Assembly: GCA_016786705.1 (NCBI GenBank)
Contig: JAEUVV010000012.1
Span: forward strand, 310,001-374,000
Length of the DNA: 64,000 bases
Source: Taibaiella sp.
GTDB lineage: Bacteria > Bacteroidota > Bacteroidia > Chitinophagales > Chitinophagaceae
Direction of reading: 5' to 3'
In this document: positions 46,346 to 57,012 of the stretch, in pieces
Numbering within the stretch: the first letter of the stretch is position 1
Layout of the letters: every line of letters starts with the position of its first letter
Position numbers and translations under genes: made by a program
Notes under the pieces: generated by a model
Database searches by the model: none
The model's input: the letters and a program-made list of their open reading frames with translations, nothing else
What the model was told of the DNA's origin: nothing

Positions 46346-46818
46346 CTGATCACCTCCAGTAGCTTAATTTCCAGGTTCAACCTTATATACTTTATAAAAG
46401 AGTCTTTGTCTTTATAATACAGGGTATGGATATACATTACTTTTTTATCGTCACTAATGTCCATTACCAGCGTGCCCGGTGTTAATGAAATAATATTAGA
46501 CAGCATAGTAATTTCAAAATCGGTCTTGGCTTCCAGCGGGTATTTAATAATTGCCGGGGCTACATCCATTTTGCGCATCAGGATCGTACGGGTTACCTGC
46601 AGGTTGGCCTTAAGCATTTCATAAATATACCTCAGGACAAAGCGTACCAGCCTTGGCACCCGGTAGAAGTAGCGCCTGTTATCCACACCTCTTACCGTCA
46701 GATAAAGAATAACAAAGCCTAATGCAAAGCCGAACCCGAAATTGGGTATACTGGTATTGCCCGAGAGCATTACCCAGATCAGCGTCAGCATTATATTTGT
46801 GAACAATTGGTTTGTCAT
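46342..46818 (-). CDS. mrpE: Na+/H+ antiporter subunit MrpE
   Basis: The 158-residue protein has two N-terminal membrane helices and the conserved LSNIISLTPGTLVMDIS segment. Known to be a membrane-anchoring and assembly subunit of Mrp complexes. Confidence 0.92.
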   Translation of the reverse strand: MTNQLFTNIMLTLIWVMLSGNTSIPNFGFGFALGFVILYLTVRGVDNRRYFYRVPRLVRFVLRYIYEMLKANLQVTRTILMRKMDVAPAIIKYPLEAKTDFEITMLSNIISLTPGTLVMDISDDKKVMYIHTLYYKDKDSFIKYIRLNLEIKLLEVIR

Positions 46819-46828
46819 TTCAATATTT

Positions 46829-48346
46829 TTATAAGTGACCCAACACTGCTTTTATGTAAGGTTTAGGGTTCAGCATTTCTTTAGCAATATCATTAGCCAC
46901 GGTCAATACCCGCTCCGCATCCAGCCCTATGTACAAAGTGATACTGGCTAAAAACACGATAGGCAGGATCAGGCTCAGCTTCTTCATAAAACTTAAGGGT
47001 TGAAAATGGTCCGGTACGTGGATCTGTGTATCCGGTTGCTTCTTCCAGAATACATCTTTCCACATTTTTGCCAACACATACAGGGTAATTAAACTGGAAA
47101 ATATAAGGCCGATCACATAGTAGTTAGAGGCCCAGGAAGTATTCGCGAAGCCGGCCTGGAATAAATAGATCTTAGGCCAGAACCCGGACAAAGGCGGCGT
47201 ACCCGCCAGTGAAAAAATAACAATAGCGACCAATAAGGCAAATTTAGGATAACTATGGTACAAGCCACCAAGTTTAGGCATATTCGTTGTACCTCTTATC
47301 TTTTTTATAACCCCTGCGATCAGGAATAAGTTCGTCTTGATCATCATATCATGGAACAGGTAAAATACGGCTCCGCCTAAAGCCGCCTGTGTAAATAGCG
47401 CAAGTCCCCCTACCATATAGCCGATATGGCAGATAATCAGGTAAGAAAACATCCGTTTCAGGTCTGTTTTGATGATCGCGCCTAAAGCACCTGTAAGCAT
47501 AGTACCCAGGGAAATTATCAAGATGATAGCGGTCATAAAGTCATCCGGGTGGAACAGGAGGGTAAACATGCGCAGCATCGCGTAGACCCCTACCTTGGTG
47601 AGCAAACCGGCAAAGATCGCGGCAACTGCGGATGGCGGGGTATGGTAAGAAGAAGGTAGCCAGAAATAGAGCGGGAACACGGCCGATTTGATCCCGAAAC
47701 CGATAAAGAACAAAAGCGCTGTAATATTGATCAGGCCCTGATTTTTAATATTCGGCAAAGTGATGGCCAGGTCGGCAAGGTTTAAGGTACCCGTTAATCC
47801 ATATACAATAGCAATAGCGGTCAGGAAAATAACGGATGCCAGTAAGTTAAGAGAAACATACTTTACCCCACCCTCCATCTGGGCCTTGCTGCCACCCAAT
47901 GTGATCAATACAAAGGAAGCCATGATAATCACCTCGAACCATACATACAGGTTAAAAAGGTCGCCGGTAAGGAATGCCCCGTTCAGACCCATCAACAGGA
48001 AATGAAAGATCGGGTAAAAAGCATATTGTGCCCGCACAGCACTGATCCCTGCCGCCGAAAACAGTGATACGGCAAAACCGGCAAAGGAAGTAAACAGTAC
48101 CATACTGCTGCTGAAAGTATCGGCCACGAAGCTGATGCCGAAAGGCGCTTTCCAGTTAGCCGCATGCATCACCATTACTCCCTCACTACGCACCTGGTTA
48201 AACAAGGCAAAAGCGATGAGCATGGCTGTAAAGGTCCCCAACAGGCTCATGACCCGTTGCGGCTGGGGCTTACCCCAGAAAAACAGGTTTACAGTGCCCG
48301 TAATTAAGTGCACCAAAACCGGTAATATGATCAAATGCTGTATCAT
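46829..48346 (-). CDS. mrpD: Na+/H+ antiporter subunit MrpD
   Basis: The 505-residue NuoN/NuoM-like subunit has about 14 membrane segments. The antiporter core includes [27 protein letters not shown] and the loop with [15 protein letters not shown]. It is one of the two proton-translocating subunits. It abuts mrpC exactly. Confidence 0.95.
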   Translation of the reverse strand: MIQHLIILPVLVHLITGTVNLFFWGKPQPQRVMSLLGTFTAMLIAFALFNQVRSEGVMVMHAANWKAPFGISFVADTFSSSMVLFTSFAGFAVSLFSAAGISAVRAQYAFYPIFHFLLMGLNGAFLTGDLFNLYVWFEVIIMASFVLITLGGSKAQMEGGVKYVSLNLLASVIFLTAIAIVYGLTGTLNLADLAITLPNIKNQGLINITALLFFIGFGIKSAVFPLYFWLPSSYHTPPSAVAAIFAGLLTKVGVYAMLRMFTLLFHPDDFMTAIILIISLGTMLTGALGAIIKTDLKRMFSYLIICHIGYMVGGLALFTQAALGGAVFYLFHDMMIKTNLFLIAGVIKKIRGTTNMPKLGGLYHSYPKFALLVAIVIFSLAGTPPLSGFWPKIYLFQAGFANTSWASNYYVIGLIFSSLITLYVLAKMWKDVFWKKQPDTQIHVPDHFQPLSFMKKLSLILPIVFLASITLYIGLDAERVLTVANDIAKEMLNPKPYIKAVLGHL

Positions 48347-48703
48347 CTATATATCTTCTTCTAAGGGTGTATTCAAATCGTCGAGATCATCCGATTCCAG
48401 AAGCCGGTATACCTGCCTTAAGAGCACGATGGCAAAAGACTGGATACCAAAACTGATCACGATGGCCGTTAAGATCAATGCCTGCGGCACGGGGTCGGCA
48501 TAGGCCTCGGTAAATACCGATTTCGTTTCGGCGATTACCGGTGGCTTGCCCGGCGTAATACCGCCCAGCAGGAATATCAGCAGGTTAGCGCCATTCCCGA
48601 TCAGTATAATGCCCATCAACAGGCGTACCATGCTGCGCCTGAGCAACATGAATATGCCCGAGGCATAAAGAATCGCGATCATTATAACTAATAACAGCTC
48701 CAT
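48347..48703 (-). CDS. mrpC: Na+/H+ antiporter subunit MrpC
   Basis: The 118-residue NuoK-like protein has three membrane segments; [17 protein letters not shown] is the typical first conserved stretch and [18 protein letters not shown] the second. Confidence 0.93.
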   Translation of the reverse strand: MELLLVIMIAILYASGIFMLLRRSMVRLLMGIILIGNGANLLIFLLGGITPGKPPVIAETKSVFTEAYADPVPQALILTAIVISFGIQSFAIVLLRQVYRLLESDDLDDLNTPLEEDI

Positions 48704-48705
48704 AA

Positions 48706-49122
48706 TTATTGCTGGCCTGAATCTGAAATGGTAAACAATATATTTAAGGTCACGCCTATTACTACCAGGTAAACCCCTATATCAAAAAATAAAGAGGTGC
48801 CTACATTACCCAATATCGGCAAAGGTTTATTCAGCCACAAGCCCGTCATCACCGGTTTTTTGAAAAACATAGGCAAAATACTGCTGATGATGGAAACCGA
48901 CAGCCCTACCGGAATAAACTTGGACGGATGAAACTTCATTAAACGCAGGGTGTTTTGCATTTTAAAGGCAAAACCATGCAACACAAAAGCAATGGACGCC
49001 ACAAGCCCTCCCACAAATCCTCCACCCGGGTGATAATGTCCCCGGAGTAATAAAAAGACGGAGAACAATAACAACAAGGGAATGAGGTAAGCCGTCGCAG
49101 TTCTAAGAATAATATTTTTCAT
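48706..49122 (-). CDS. mrpB: Na+/H+ antiporter subunit MrpB
   Basis: The 138-residue protein has four membrane segments and the hallmark [18 protein letters not shown]. Two bases separate it from mrpC. Confidence 0.93.
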   Translation of the reverse strand: MKNIILRTATAYLIPLLLLFSVFLLLRGHYHPGGGFVGGLVASIAFVLHGFAFKMQNTLRLMKFHPSKFIPVGLSVSIISSILPMFFKKPVMTGLWLNKPLPILGNVGTSLFFDIGVYLVVIGVTLNILFTISDSGQQ

Positions 49123-49132
49123 AATACCGCTT

Positions 49133-51442
49133 TTACTCTCTTTCTGATTTCTTCACTTTTACTTTCAATAAACTATATACACCAATGGATGCCATGGCCA
49201 GTACAATGATCTCGAACATCGTATCAAAACCCCTGAAATCTACCAGGATCACATTGACCACATTTTTACCTTTTGCCAGCTTATATACATTTTCAGCATA
49301 ATAGGGACTTACTTCTTTATTCACCGATTCATTCAACACCGTAAGCGCGATCCAGCCTATGATGCCCCCAAATGCAGAGGAAATAAGCCCATCCCTCAGT
49401 TTGATCTTTGTATTAGTAAAATTTAAAAAAGGCGGTAGTTTAAACAATACCAATACAAAAAGAACGACCGTAAGCGTATCGATCGCGAACTGGGTCATGG
49501 CCAGGTCCGGCGCGCCGTACATTACATAGAGGATACAAATGGCATAGCCTACCACACTTAAGGCAACCAGCGCGGTAAGCCTTGATTTGGTAATAGCGCT
49601 TAAAAAGATAGCGCCCAACATTAATATAGCCACCGTAACCTCGTAAAAACTTACCGGGGAGAGGTGATACCAGTCAATGGTTAAGGGGGTGCCATTTAAT
49701 AATTTAAAAGAAAGAATACCTACCATGAACAAAACGATGGTCATAGTATAGTTACGCAGGTAACCATTGTGCATGGTATTGGTAAACTTTTTAGCAAAGG
49801 CCAGTAAACCGTCTGTTACTTTTTTGACCAGGTAGGCCGGGGCCAGCTTATTAAAAGTAGATAAAATGATCAGCTCCCGGTTGGTCACCCGCCTACTGAA
49901 ATAAATGAACGCGGTCCCGGTCAGGGTGATCATACTCAGCAGGAATACCGTATTTACCCCGTGCCAGAGCTTAAGGTCCAGGTTGAAGTGTTTGCCGGCG
50001 ATGGCCGAAGCCACATAGCTCATCAAACCGCTGGTCCTGCCGGGGAAACAACCGAAAATGATACAGCAAAAAGCCAGGATAAATGGCGGCAACCATAATT
50101 TCCAGCCGGGCAAACGTACTGTGCTGTGTTCTTCGCTCAGCTTGCCGGTAAATGGCTTAATACCTACCAGTAAACCGGAGTAACCGATAAAGATATTGGT
50201 CAGTATAGCGGCAACCGTAAGGAAAGTGCTGTCCAGGCTGAAGCTATGTGTAGTAGCTTCATAAATAAGGTCCTTGCCTATAAAGCCGTAAAATAAAGGT
50301 ACCCCTGCGCTGGATAATGCCGCGATAATACCGGCAATAGCTACAGGCAACAAAACTTTCCGCAAACCGGCTAATGCCCGGATATCCCGGGTACCGGTGG
50401 CATAGTCTACCGTACCGGTTACCAGGAAAAGAGTCGCTTTATATAAGGCATGCACCAGTATAAATACAGATGCCGCTATATAAGCATCTTTTGTCCCGAT
50501 GCCCAATAAGAAAACAAGTATGCCTAAGGCGGAAATGGTAGAATAAGCCAATATGCCCTTCATATCTACCCGGAAAAGCGAGTGAAAAGCCGCATAAAGC
50601 ATCGTAATCCCTCCAACGAACATTAAAGAATAGTTCCACAACGAGGTATTGCCAAGAATAGGCGTGAACCGGGCCAGTAGATAGATCCCTGCCTTGACCA
50701 TAGTGGCCGAATGCAGGTAGGCGGAAACCGGGGTCGGCGCTTTCATGGCATTAGGCAGCCAGAAATGGAAAGGAAACTGTGCCGACTTGGTAAAAGCACC
50801 TGCAAATATGGATAAAAGGATAAACCCGTACCAGGAATGATTTTTTAATTCTTCTGCCGAGAATACCATCGCTTTTATAGAATAGGTCTCTGCGATATTG
50901 CTCATCAGGATCACGCCGCCCAGCAGCAATAATCCCCCGCCACCTGTTATGGTTAATGCGGTCAAAGCGCTTTTCTGCGCTTCTTCATTTTCATTATCAA
51001 AGCCGATCAGGAAAAAAGAACTGATACTGGTCAGCTCCCAGAACACGAATAAAAGAATAATATTATTGGAAGACACCAGCCCGAGCATGGCGGTCATAAA
51101 CAGGCCAAGGTAGCCGTAAAACCGGGACAGGTATTGCTTACCTTTCAGGTAAGCCGCTGCATAAAGGAAAATTAAGGTACCAATGCCCGTGATCAACAGG
51201 CTGAACAATAAGGATAGCCCATCTAAATAAAAATCCAGGTTAATACCGAAGGTTGGCACCCATTCATAACGTACAGTCTTCGTCTGGCCGGCTAAAATAA
51301 GCGGCAACTGGAGTAAAAAGTAAATAAACCCTGATAAGGGAATGAGAAACAGGAAGTTAGATAGCTTTTTGTTTATTTGCCTGCCAAAAGGAACACAAAA
51401 TAAGGCCAAAATCAACCCGGAAAAAATGGTTAATATCATCAA
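49133..51442 (-). CDS. mrpA: Na+/H+ antiporter subunit MrpA
   Basis: The 769-residue first gene of the operon is a NuoL-like subunit with about 20 membrane segments. Conserved parts include [42 protein letters not shown] and, in the C-terminal extension, [15 protein letters not shown] and [11 protein letters not shown]. MrpA carries one proton path and probably the Na+ path. The seven genes A-G are complete and in standard order, giving a working pump for pH and salt homeostasis. Confidence 0.96.
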   Translation of the reverse strand: MMILTIFSGLILALFCVPFGRQINKKLSNFLFLIPLSGFIYFLLQLPLILAGQTKTVRYEWVPTFGINLDFYLDGLSLLFSLLITGIGTLIFLYAAAYLKGKQYLSRFYGYLGLFMTAMLGLVSSNNIILLFVFWELTSISSFFLIGFDNENEEAQKSALTALTITGGGGLLLLGGVILMSNIAETYSIKAMVFSAEELKNHSWYGFILLSIFAGAFTKSAQFPFHFWLPNAMKAPTPVSAYLHSATMVKAGIYLLARFTPILGNTSLWNYSLMFVGGITMLYAAFHSLFRVDMKGILAYSTISALGILVFLLGIGTKDAYIAASVFILVHALYKATLFLVTGTVDYATGTRDIRALAGLRKVLLPVAIAGIIAALSSAGVPLFYGFIGKDLIYEATTHSFSLDSTFLTVAAILTNIFIGYSGLLVGIKPFTGKLSEEHSTVRLPGWKLWLPPFILAFCCIIFGCFPGRTSGLMSYVASAIAGKHFNLDLKLWHGVNTVFLLSMITLTGTAFIYFSRRVTNRELIILSTFNKLAPAYLVKKVTDGLLAFAKKFTNTMHNGYLRNYTMTIVLFMVGILSFKLLNGTPLTIDWYHLSPVSFYEVTVAILMLGAIFLSAITKSRLTALVALSVVGYAICILYVMYGAPDLAMTQFAIDTLTVVLFVLVLFKLPPFLNFTNTKIKLRDGLISSAFGGIIGWIALTVLNESVNKEVSPYYAENVYKLAKGKNVVNVILVDFRGFDTMFEIIVLAMASIGVYSLLKVKVKKSERE

Positions 51443-51560
51443 TTTACATTTTTTGAGGGGAACTGTGCGTAAATTAATAAAAATCAGGCAAAATCTGAAA
51501 CATTAAGCGCAGATATATACGTTTCAGCGAAGGATGCTATAAAGTAATAATATAAAAAAA

Positions 51561-51581
51561 GGCCACCTTTTAAGGGTGGCC
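51561..51581 (-). terminator. Terminator after paaC
   Basis: GGCCACC and GGGTGGCC form a stem followed on the minus strand by seven T. It separates the paa genes from the Mrp operon. Confidence 0.85.
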
Positions 51582-51603
51582 CGATCAATAAAATCTATAT
51601 TTT

Positions 51604-52416
51604 CTACCAGGTCATATTGGGATAAGCCCTTTGTACATATTGCAGGTCTGCCAATATAAATCCCAAGTTTTCTGTATGCGTGCCCTGCTTACCTCCCTGG
51701 TGCATCCAGGCATCGACAGGCGGCTGCTCCAAGGTAGCTTCAGATAATACCTGGGCTACATTATGGAACCATTCGCTTTTCAGGTTGTCAACCGCTACCG
51801 CGATACCTGCCGCGATCATTTCCTTTTCAGCTTTTGATGGTAAAAATACCTCACCGCTATAAGCCCACAGATCATTAACCGCATTTTGGGCCTTTTCATG
51901 GCTTTCTTCTGTACCATCGCCCAGGCGGATCACCCATTCACTACTCCATTTCAGGTGGTATTTGGCTTCTTTAAGCGACTTCTCTGCTATGGCCACTAAT
52001 TTTTCATCGCTACTGCTTTGCAGCGCTTTATAAAATAAGACCATAAAGCTGTCGTAAAAGAAAGAGCGGGTAACCGTATAAGCCCAGTCTTCATTGGCCT
52101 GTTCTACTAAAAGTATATTTTTATAGTCCCAGGCATCACGCAGGTAGGGCAAGGTATCTTCATCAGCCGTTTTACCCGCTTCCAGGATAAAGTTGGCGAA
52201 AGCCTCTTGCTTTTCTTCAGCGCTTAAGTTATTGTATAATTCTGCCGCGTATTGAAATAAAGAGCGGGCCTGTCCCAAATGGTCCAATGCCGTATTGGTG
52301 ATGGCGATATCCTGTTCCAGGATGGGGCCGTGCCCGCACCATTCACTGATCCTATGGCCTAATACCAACGCATTATCCGCTAACTGGAGGACATAGTGTA
52401 ACTTGCTTACTGACAT
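51604..52416 (-). CDS. paaC: Phenylacetyl-CoA epoxidase subunit PaaC
   Basis: The 270-residue structural subunit has LADNALVLGHRISEWCGHGPILEQDIA and LDHLGQARSLFQYAAEL, the diagnostic ferritin-like helices, and WVIRLGDGTEESHEKAQNAVNDLW later. PaaC pairs with catalytic PaaA to add oxygen to the ring of phenylacetyl-CoA. Only paaB is next to it; paaA, paaD and paaE are not in the window beside it. Confidence 0.95.
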   Translation of the reverse strand: MSVSKLHYVLQLADNALVLGHRISEWCGHGPILEQDIAITNTALDHLGQARSLFQYAAELYNNLSAEEKQEAFANFILEAGKTADEDTLPYLRDAWDYKNILLVEQANEDWAYTVTRSFFYDSFMVLFYKALQSSSDEKLVAIAEKSLKEAKYHLKWSSEWVIRLGDGTEESHEKAQNAVNDLWAYSGEVFLPSKAEKEMIAAGIAVAVDNLKSEWFHNVAQVLSEATLEQPPVDAWMHQGGKQGTHTENLGFILADLQYVQRAYPNMTW

Positions 52417-52445
52417 ATATTTAATGAAATGCTTCTTTTGAAAAA

Positions 52446-52730
52446 TTACATGTATTCCACTTCCTTCGGAAGGTTATAAAAAGTCGGGTGACGGTACACT
52501 TTATCGTTTGCAGGGTCAAACATCGCATCCGCATCGTCCGGGTTAGAGGCATGGATATGTTTACTTTCCACCACCCAGATGCTTACCCCTTCCATCCGGC
52601 GGGTATATACATCACGTGCGTTTTCCATTGCCATTTGCGCATCAGCGGCATGCAGGCTGCCCACATGTTTATGATCTAAACCCGTTTTGCTACGCACAAA
52701 AATTTCCCAAAGCGGCCATTCGTTGTTCAT
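52446..52730 (-). CDS. paaB: Phenylacetyl-CoA epoxidase subunit PaaB
   Basis: The 94-residue protein has the full PaaB pattern WPLWEIFVRSKTGLDHKHVGSLHAADAQMA ... ENARDVYTRRMEGVSIWVV. PaaB links the PaaAC dimers. It precedes paaC by 29 bases; both are one unit. The gene before it on the same strand is unrelated. Confidence 0.94.
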   Translation of the reverse strand: MNNEWPLWEIFVRSKTGLDHKHVGSLHAADAQMAMENARDVYTRRMEGVSIWVVESKHIHASNPDDADAMFDPANDKVYRHPTFYNLPKEVEYM

Positions 52731-52795
52731 CTGATATAAAAAGTTGAATTAATAGTGTAATAATTCTGTAAAATTAAGGATTCCCGCGCATATTT

Positions 52796-54058
52796 CTAGG
52801 TTTTGCGGTGCTTTTTCTTAGCTGCGGGGAACAGTACATTATTGAGAATTAAACGGTATCCGGGAGAAGTAGGATGTAAAGAAAGCTCTGTAGGCGGATC
52901 ACCTACCTGGTGCCTGTAGTCTTCCGGATCATGCCCCCCGTAAAAAGTAAAGGTTCCTTTCCCGAACTCGCCATGGATATAGCGGGCCTCGTCCTGCGAC
53001 TTATTTTCCCCCATAATGACCACATTACTTTTGATCACCGGCTTGCGGAATGCCGTAGTCAGCCCCATAAACCCCTTGATAGTAGTGGTATGGTTCTGGG
53101 TGAGCATAGACGGTACCGGGTCAAATTTTGCAGAAAAGGTAAACAAGGTAAAGTAATCATTAGACTCGTCGCTTACCCTGAGAAAAGTATTATCTATAGA
53201 AGAATGCTCATTGCCCATAGGGTCACGGTCCAGGATAAAGTCTTTGAAGGCAAAACAGGCATCATAATTTAGCTTTTGCTGAGCATCCGGGTCCATTCGG
53301 TCCCCGTCATAAGGCACTTCGCAAATATCTACGCCCTCAGCTGAAAGCGCAATATCATAAGTATCCGTAGCTGAACACATAGCAAAAAGATAGCCCCCCC
53401 CGGCTACGAAATCTCTTATCTTCTTCGCCACTGCCAGTTTCAGTTGGGAAACCTTTTTAAACCCATGTTTAAAAGCAATAGCCTCCTGTACTTTCACATC
53501 TTCCTTATACCAGGTAAAATTGCGGTAAGCGCTCCAGAACCGGCTAAACTGGCCGGTAAAGTCTTCATGGTGCAAATGCAGCCAGTCATACTCTGCCAGC
53601 TTTCCTTCCAGCAGTTCGTCATCATACACTTTATCATAAGGAATCTCCGCATAGGTAAGCGCCATGGTTACCGCGTCATCCCAGGGTAATTTGGATTTAG
53701 GTGTGTATACGGCGATCTTGGGTACTTTTTCCAGTTTTATAATATCCCCATTAAAATCCGGGTTGGCAATTTTTTCCAGCACCCCGGCATATTGAGCATC
53801 GGCCATTACCTGGTAGCTTACATTCCGGAGTTTGCAAATACGTTCTACCGCCTCATTCTGGTCCATGGCAAAAGCGCCGCCATCGTAATTCAATAACCAA
53901 TCCACGCTTAAGCCGCCCTGCAAAGCCACGAAAGCCACGCCATAGGCTTTCAGATGTTCTTTTTGGCTCTCCGCGTTCATGGGGATATACAACTTTGCCG
54001 CGAAGCTGTTTTTCCCGATCAGAAAGCACAAAATCAATACTGCCAGATGTTTCTTCAT
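52796..54058 (-). CDS. Secreted glutamine-amidotransferase-like protein
   Basis: This gives 420 residues from the ATG at 54058, where the signal peptide (KKHLAVLILCFLIGKNSFA) starts; a 48-residue longer frame overlaps the next gene's start and is rejected. The middle contains GGGYLFAMCSATDTYDIALS, which resembles a class I amidotransferase-like/ThuA-like elbow with a cysteine (MCSA), and near the end GKGTFTFYGGHDPEDY. Such proteins are sometimes labelled asparagine synthetase B without evidence. Periplasmic location argues against that reaction. Function unknown. Confidence 0.7.
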   Translation of the reverse strand: MKKHLAVLILCFLIGKNSFAAKLYIPMNAESQKEHLKAYGVAFVALQGGLSVDWLLNYDGGAFAMDQNEAVERICKLRNVSYQVMADAQYAGVLEKIANPDFNGDIIKLEKVPKIAVYTPKSKLPWDDAVTMALTYAEIPYDKVYDDELLEGKLAEYDWLHLHHEDFTGQFSRFWSAYRNFTWYKEDVKVQEAIAFKHGFKKVSQLKLAVAKKIRDFVAGGGYLFAMCSATDTYDIALSAEGVDICEVPYDGDRMDPDAQQKLNYDACFAFKDFILDRDPMGNEHSSIDNTFLRVSDESNDYFTLFTFSAKFDPVPSMLTQNHTTTIKGFMGLTTAFRKPVIKSNVVIMGENKSQDEARYIHGEFGKGTFTFYGGHDPEDYRHQVGDPPTELSLHPTSPGYRLILNNVLFPAAKKKHRKT

Positions 54059-54117
54059 GATATGCAAATTAAGAAAATTATTACACAATACTAATTTGTC
54101 AATTCCTCCAGTAAAAG

Positions 54118-54125
54118 TATATTTG
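54118..54125 (+). promoter_or_regulatory. Promoter of the nucleotidyltransferase operon
   Basis: TATATTTG matches TAnnTTTG. A TTTG at 54095-54098 lies 19 bases upstream, the usual -33 spacing for this phylum. It drives the genes from 54152 on. Confidence 0.6.
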
Positions 54126-54151
54126 CCAGAATATATAACTAAAAACAGAAG

Positions 54152-55159
54152 ATGAATATTATAATACCGATGGCGGGAATGGGAAAGCGTATGCGTCCTC
54201 ATACATTAACTACAGCAAAACCTTTAATTCCTATTGCAGGTAAGCCTGTAGTGCAGCGATTGGTGGAAGACATCGTAGCGACCAGTAATCAACCTATTGA
54301 AAATATTGCCTTTATCATCAACCCGGCCTTTGGCCCGGCAACAGAAGCCATGTTGCTGGAGGTTGCCGGCAGATTAGGAGCAAAAGGTCATATCTGTTAC
54401 CAGGAAGAAGCTTTAGGCACCGCGCATGCTATTTTATGTGCCAAAGAATTGTTAACCGGCAACGTATTCGTTGCTTTTGCCGATACCTTGTTCAAAGCTA
54501 ACTTCACGATAGATGCGGGTAAAGACGCCATCATCTGGACCCAGAAGGTAGCAGACCCTTCTGCTTTCGGCGTTGTAAGACTGGCAGAGGACGGTGAGAT
54601 ACTTGAATTTGTAGAGAAGCCTAAGGAATTTGTATCAGACCTGGCCATTATTGGCGTTTACTATTTCAAAGATGGCGCTAACCTGCATAAAGAACTACAA
54701 TACCTGATTGATAATGATATCAAAATGAAGGGCGAGTACCAGTTGACCGACGCGATGGAAAACATGAAAAACAAAGGGATCAAATTCTACTGCGACCAGG
54801 TTGATGAATGGCTGGACTGCGGCAATAAAGACGCGACCGTTTTTACCAATAAAAGAATGCTGGAGATCAAGAAAGAGCAGGAAGTATTGATCGACCCATC
54901 GGCAGTTATTGAAAACAGTACGATTATCGCCCCTTGCTATATTGGCCCGGAAGTGGTGGTCAGGAATGCGGTAGTAGGACCGCACGTATCCCTTGAAAAG
55001 GGGGTTAGTGTTGAATTTTCCCTGTTAAGCAATAGCATCATTCAGGAAGGCACCCAGTTAAAAAATGTACATTTAGAAAATTCCCTTTTAGGAAAGCATG
55101 TACAATTCCAGGAGCAGCCGCAATCCATAAGCCTGGGCGACTATTCATTTTTACAATAA
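54152..55159 (+). CDS. Sugar-phosphate nucleotidyltransferase
   Basis: The 335-residue protein has an N-terminal nucleotidyltransferase domain (IIPMAGMGKRMRPHT ... KPLIPIAGKPVVQ, EEALGTAHAI, FADTLF) and a C-terminal left-handed beta-helix with hexapeptide-like units (STIIAPCYIGPEVVVRNAVVG). It makes an NDP-sugar, probably dTDP-glucose, UDP-glucose or similar, for envelope polysaccharide. Followed by a lipoprotein gene after 2 bases. Confidence 0.92.
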   Translation: MNIIIPMAGMGKRMRPHTLTTAKPLIPIAGKPVVQRLVEDIVATSNQPIENIAFIINPAFGPATEAMLLEVAGRLGAKGHICYQEEALGTAHAILCAKELLTGNVFVAFADTLFKANFTIDAGKDAIIWTQKVADPSAFGVVRLAEDGEILEFVEKPKEFVSDLAIIGVYYFKDGANLHKELQYLIDNDIKMKGEYQLTDAMENMKNKGIKFYCDQVDEWLDCGNKDATVFTNKRMLEIKKEQEVLIDPSAVIENSTIIAPCYIGPEVVVRNAVVGPHVSLEKGVSVEFSLLSNSIIQEGTQLKNVHLENSLLGKHVQFQEQPQSISLGDYSFLQ

Positions 55160-55161
55160 GA

Positions 55162-57012
55162 ATGAGCAACATAAGAAATCATACTGTAACTTTTTCCGGG
55201 AGTGTTTTTACGCTCCCTTATTTTGCTATACTCGTTTTCGTATTGAGTATGACGGCATGTGGTTCATCTAAAAAGGTGGCAAAGGCCAAGGCGAATTATG
55301 CCAACATGCAGAACGGGGTAAAAGAGCAGAACCTTTCTGAGGTTAAAGGCGCGTCTATAGATGGTTATGTTTTGCAAAATAATGACCGCGTTTTCTTTAA
55401 TGCTCTCCGCAGCTACCTGGGCAATAGTTTTGATACCGCGTTTGTAAGCTTTAACTATTATAATAGTTTAGATTCTACTGATGCTACTACTTACTATTAC
55501 CTGGCGCAAATTAAAGGCCGTTACAATTACCTCAAAGAAACCTTGAAAGATGCCCAGAAATCGGTAGCCCTTTCCCCGGAGAATAAATGGATGAAATCAT
55601 TCTATGCCGGCATCCTGGCATTTAATGAGCAATATGACTCTGCAGCCAACTTATTTTTAGAAATTGGGCGCAACAATCCCGGCGACCGGGAGAATTCCTA
55701 CCTTGCAGCTTCCAGGCTATTGCAGAAAGCAGGGAAGACCGAGGCATCTATAGCTATTTTAGATACGCTCTTAAGCTATCACAGCCCTAATGATGAAAAT
55801 ATTTTGCAGGAGAAACAGGCAGTATATCTGAAGTCCGGCAAAATGGAGGAAGCCCTGCAGGTGACCCGTCAACTTGTGGAAGCCTACCCTTTAAGTCCCG
55901 AATACCTGGTGCAGATCGTCGAGATCTATGAGCTGGATAATGAACCTTTAAAGTCCGCGGACGCGGTAAAAGTGCTTGAAAAGCAATTTCCGAAAAATGA
56001 AGATGTTACCTCCTATATTTTCGGTTATCACCTGAAGAAGAGAAATGTAGATGCCGTTGCGGAAAAGTTAAAAGATTACCTGGAAACGGCCGAATCTTCA
56101 CAGGAAAAAGATTTATCGATCCTCAACCAGATCGGTGCCTATATGTCGGGCAACCGTGGCGATACTTCCGTTTTGACCTATTTATCGGAACTGACGGAAA
56201 AGATCGTTAAGGACAAGCCCAATAATCTTTCCGCCAAAAGGCTCTTAGCTTCCCTGAATCTATACGGGGGCAAGGAAGAGCAAGGTGTGGCCATGTTCCG
56301 CTCATTAATCGGGGCGCATCCACAGAATTATGTGCTCTGGACCCCTTTGCTAGAGCATTACATGTACACTGCAAAGTTTGACACGGCACTTGAGGTTTTG
56401 GACCATATGGAAAAAACCTTCCCGGACTCCATTGATATCCCGTTCAACAAAATGCTGATCGCGGAATGGCAAAAGAATCATAAAACGGCTTTAAAATACG
56501 GGTTTACAGGCCTGGACCTGGCCCAAAAACAGAAATCAAAAGAGAAGGAAATCCTTTTTTACAACTCTATAGCTCATTATTATCATGAACTGGGACAACA
56601 TAAAGAGTCGGACAGTGTATATGACGCCCTGCTGGTCAAAGACCCGGAAAATGTAATGGCATTAAACAATTATGCCTATTTCCTGTCTGAAAGAGGAGAG
56701 CGACTGGATTTTGCCTTAAATCTTTCCAAGAAAACCCTGGAAATGGATTTCAATAACAGCAATAACCTTGACACTTATGGCTGGATTCTTTATAAAATGC
56801 GCCGTTATGAAGATGCTAAATTTTACCTGGAGAAGGCCGTGACGGTTGCGGGGGACCAGGTTTCTGCCGTAATTTTGGAACATCTGGCCGATACCGAATT
56901 CAGGCTGGGCAATGAAGAGAACGCATTAAAGATATGGCGCGCCATTGACGATGCCGGGCAAGGCAGCTCTTTTTTAAAACGGAAAATAAAAGAACGTAAT
57001 ATTTATGAATAG
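55162..57012 (+). CDS. TPR lipoprotein
   Basis: The 616-residue protein has a membrane signal with lipobox (FAILVFVLSMTACGSSKKV) and more than ten TPR units across residues 60-600 (for example TYYYLAQIKGRYNYLKETLKDAQK, NNYAYFLSERGERLDFALNLSKKTL, TYGWILYKMRRYEDAKFYLEKAV). It is anchored in the envelope and likely scaffolds outer-membrane or peptidoglycan work. Its end overlaps the start of the DUF4292 gene by 8 bases. Confidence 0.85.
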   Translation: MSNIRNHTVTFSGSVFTLPYFAILVFVLSMTACGSSKKVAKAKANYANMQNGVKEQNLSEVKGASIDGYVLQNNDRVFFNALRSYLGNSFDTAFVSFNYYNSLDSTDATTYYYLAQIKGRYNYLKETLKDAQKSVALSPENKWMKSFYAGILAFNEQYDSAANLFLEIGRNNPGDRENSYLAASRLLQKAGKTEASIAILDTLLSYHSPNDENILQEKQAVYLKSGKMEEALQVTRQLVEAYPLSPEYLVQIVEIYELDNEPLKSADAVKVLEKQFPKNEDVTSYIFGYHLKKRNVDAVAEKLKDYLETAESSQEKDLSILNQIGAYMSGNRGDTSVLTYLSELTEKIVKDKPNNLSAKRLLASLNLYGGKEEQGVAMFRSLIGAHPQNYVLWTPLLEHYMYTAKFDTALEVLDHMEKTFPDSIDIPFNKMLIAEWQKNHKTALKYGFTGLDLAQKQKSKEKEILFYNSIAHYYHELGQHKESDSVYDALLVKDPENVMALNNYAYFLSERGERLDFALNLSKKTLEMDFNNSNNLDTYGWILYKMRRYEDAKFYLEKAVTVAGDQVSAVILEHLADTEFRLGNEENALKIWRAIDDAGQGSSFLKRKIKERNIYE

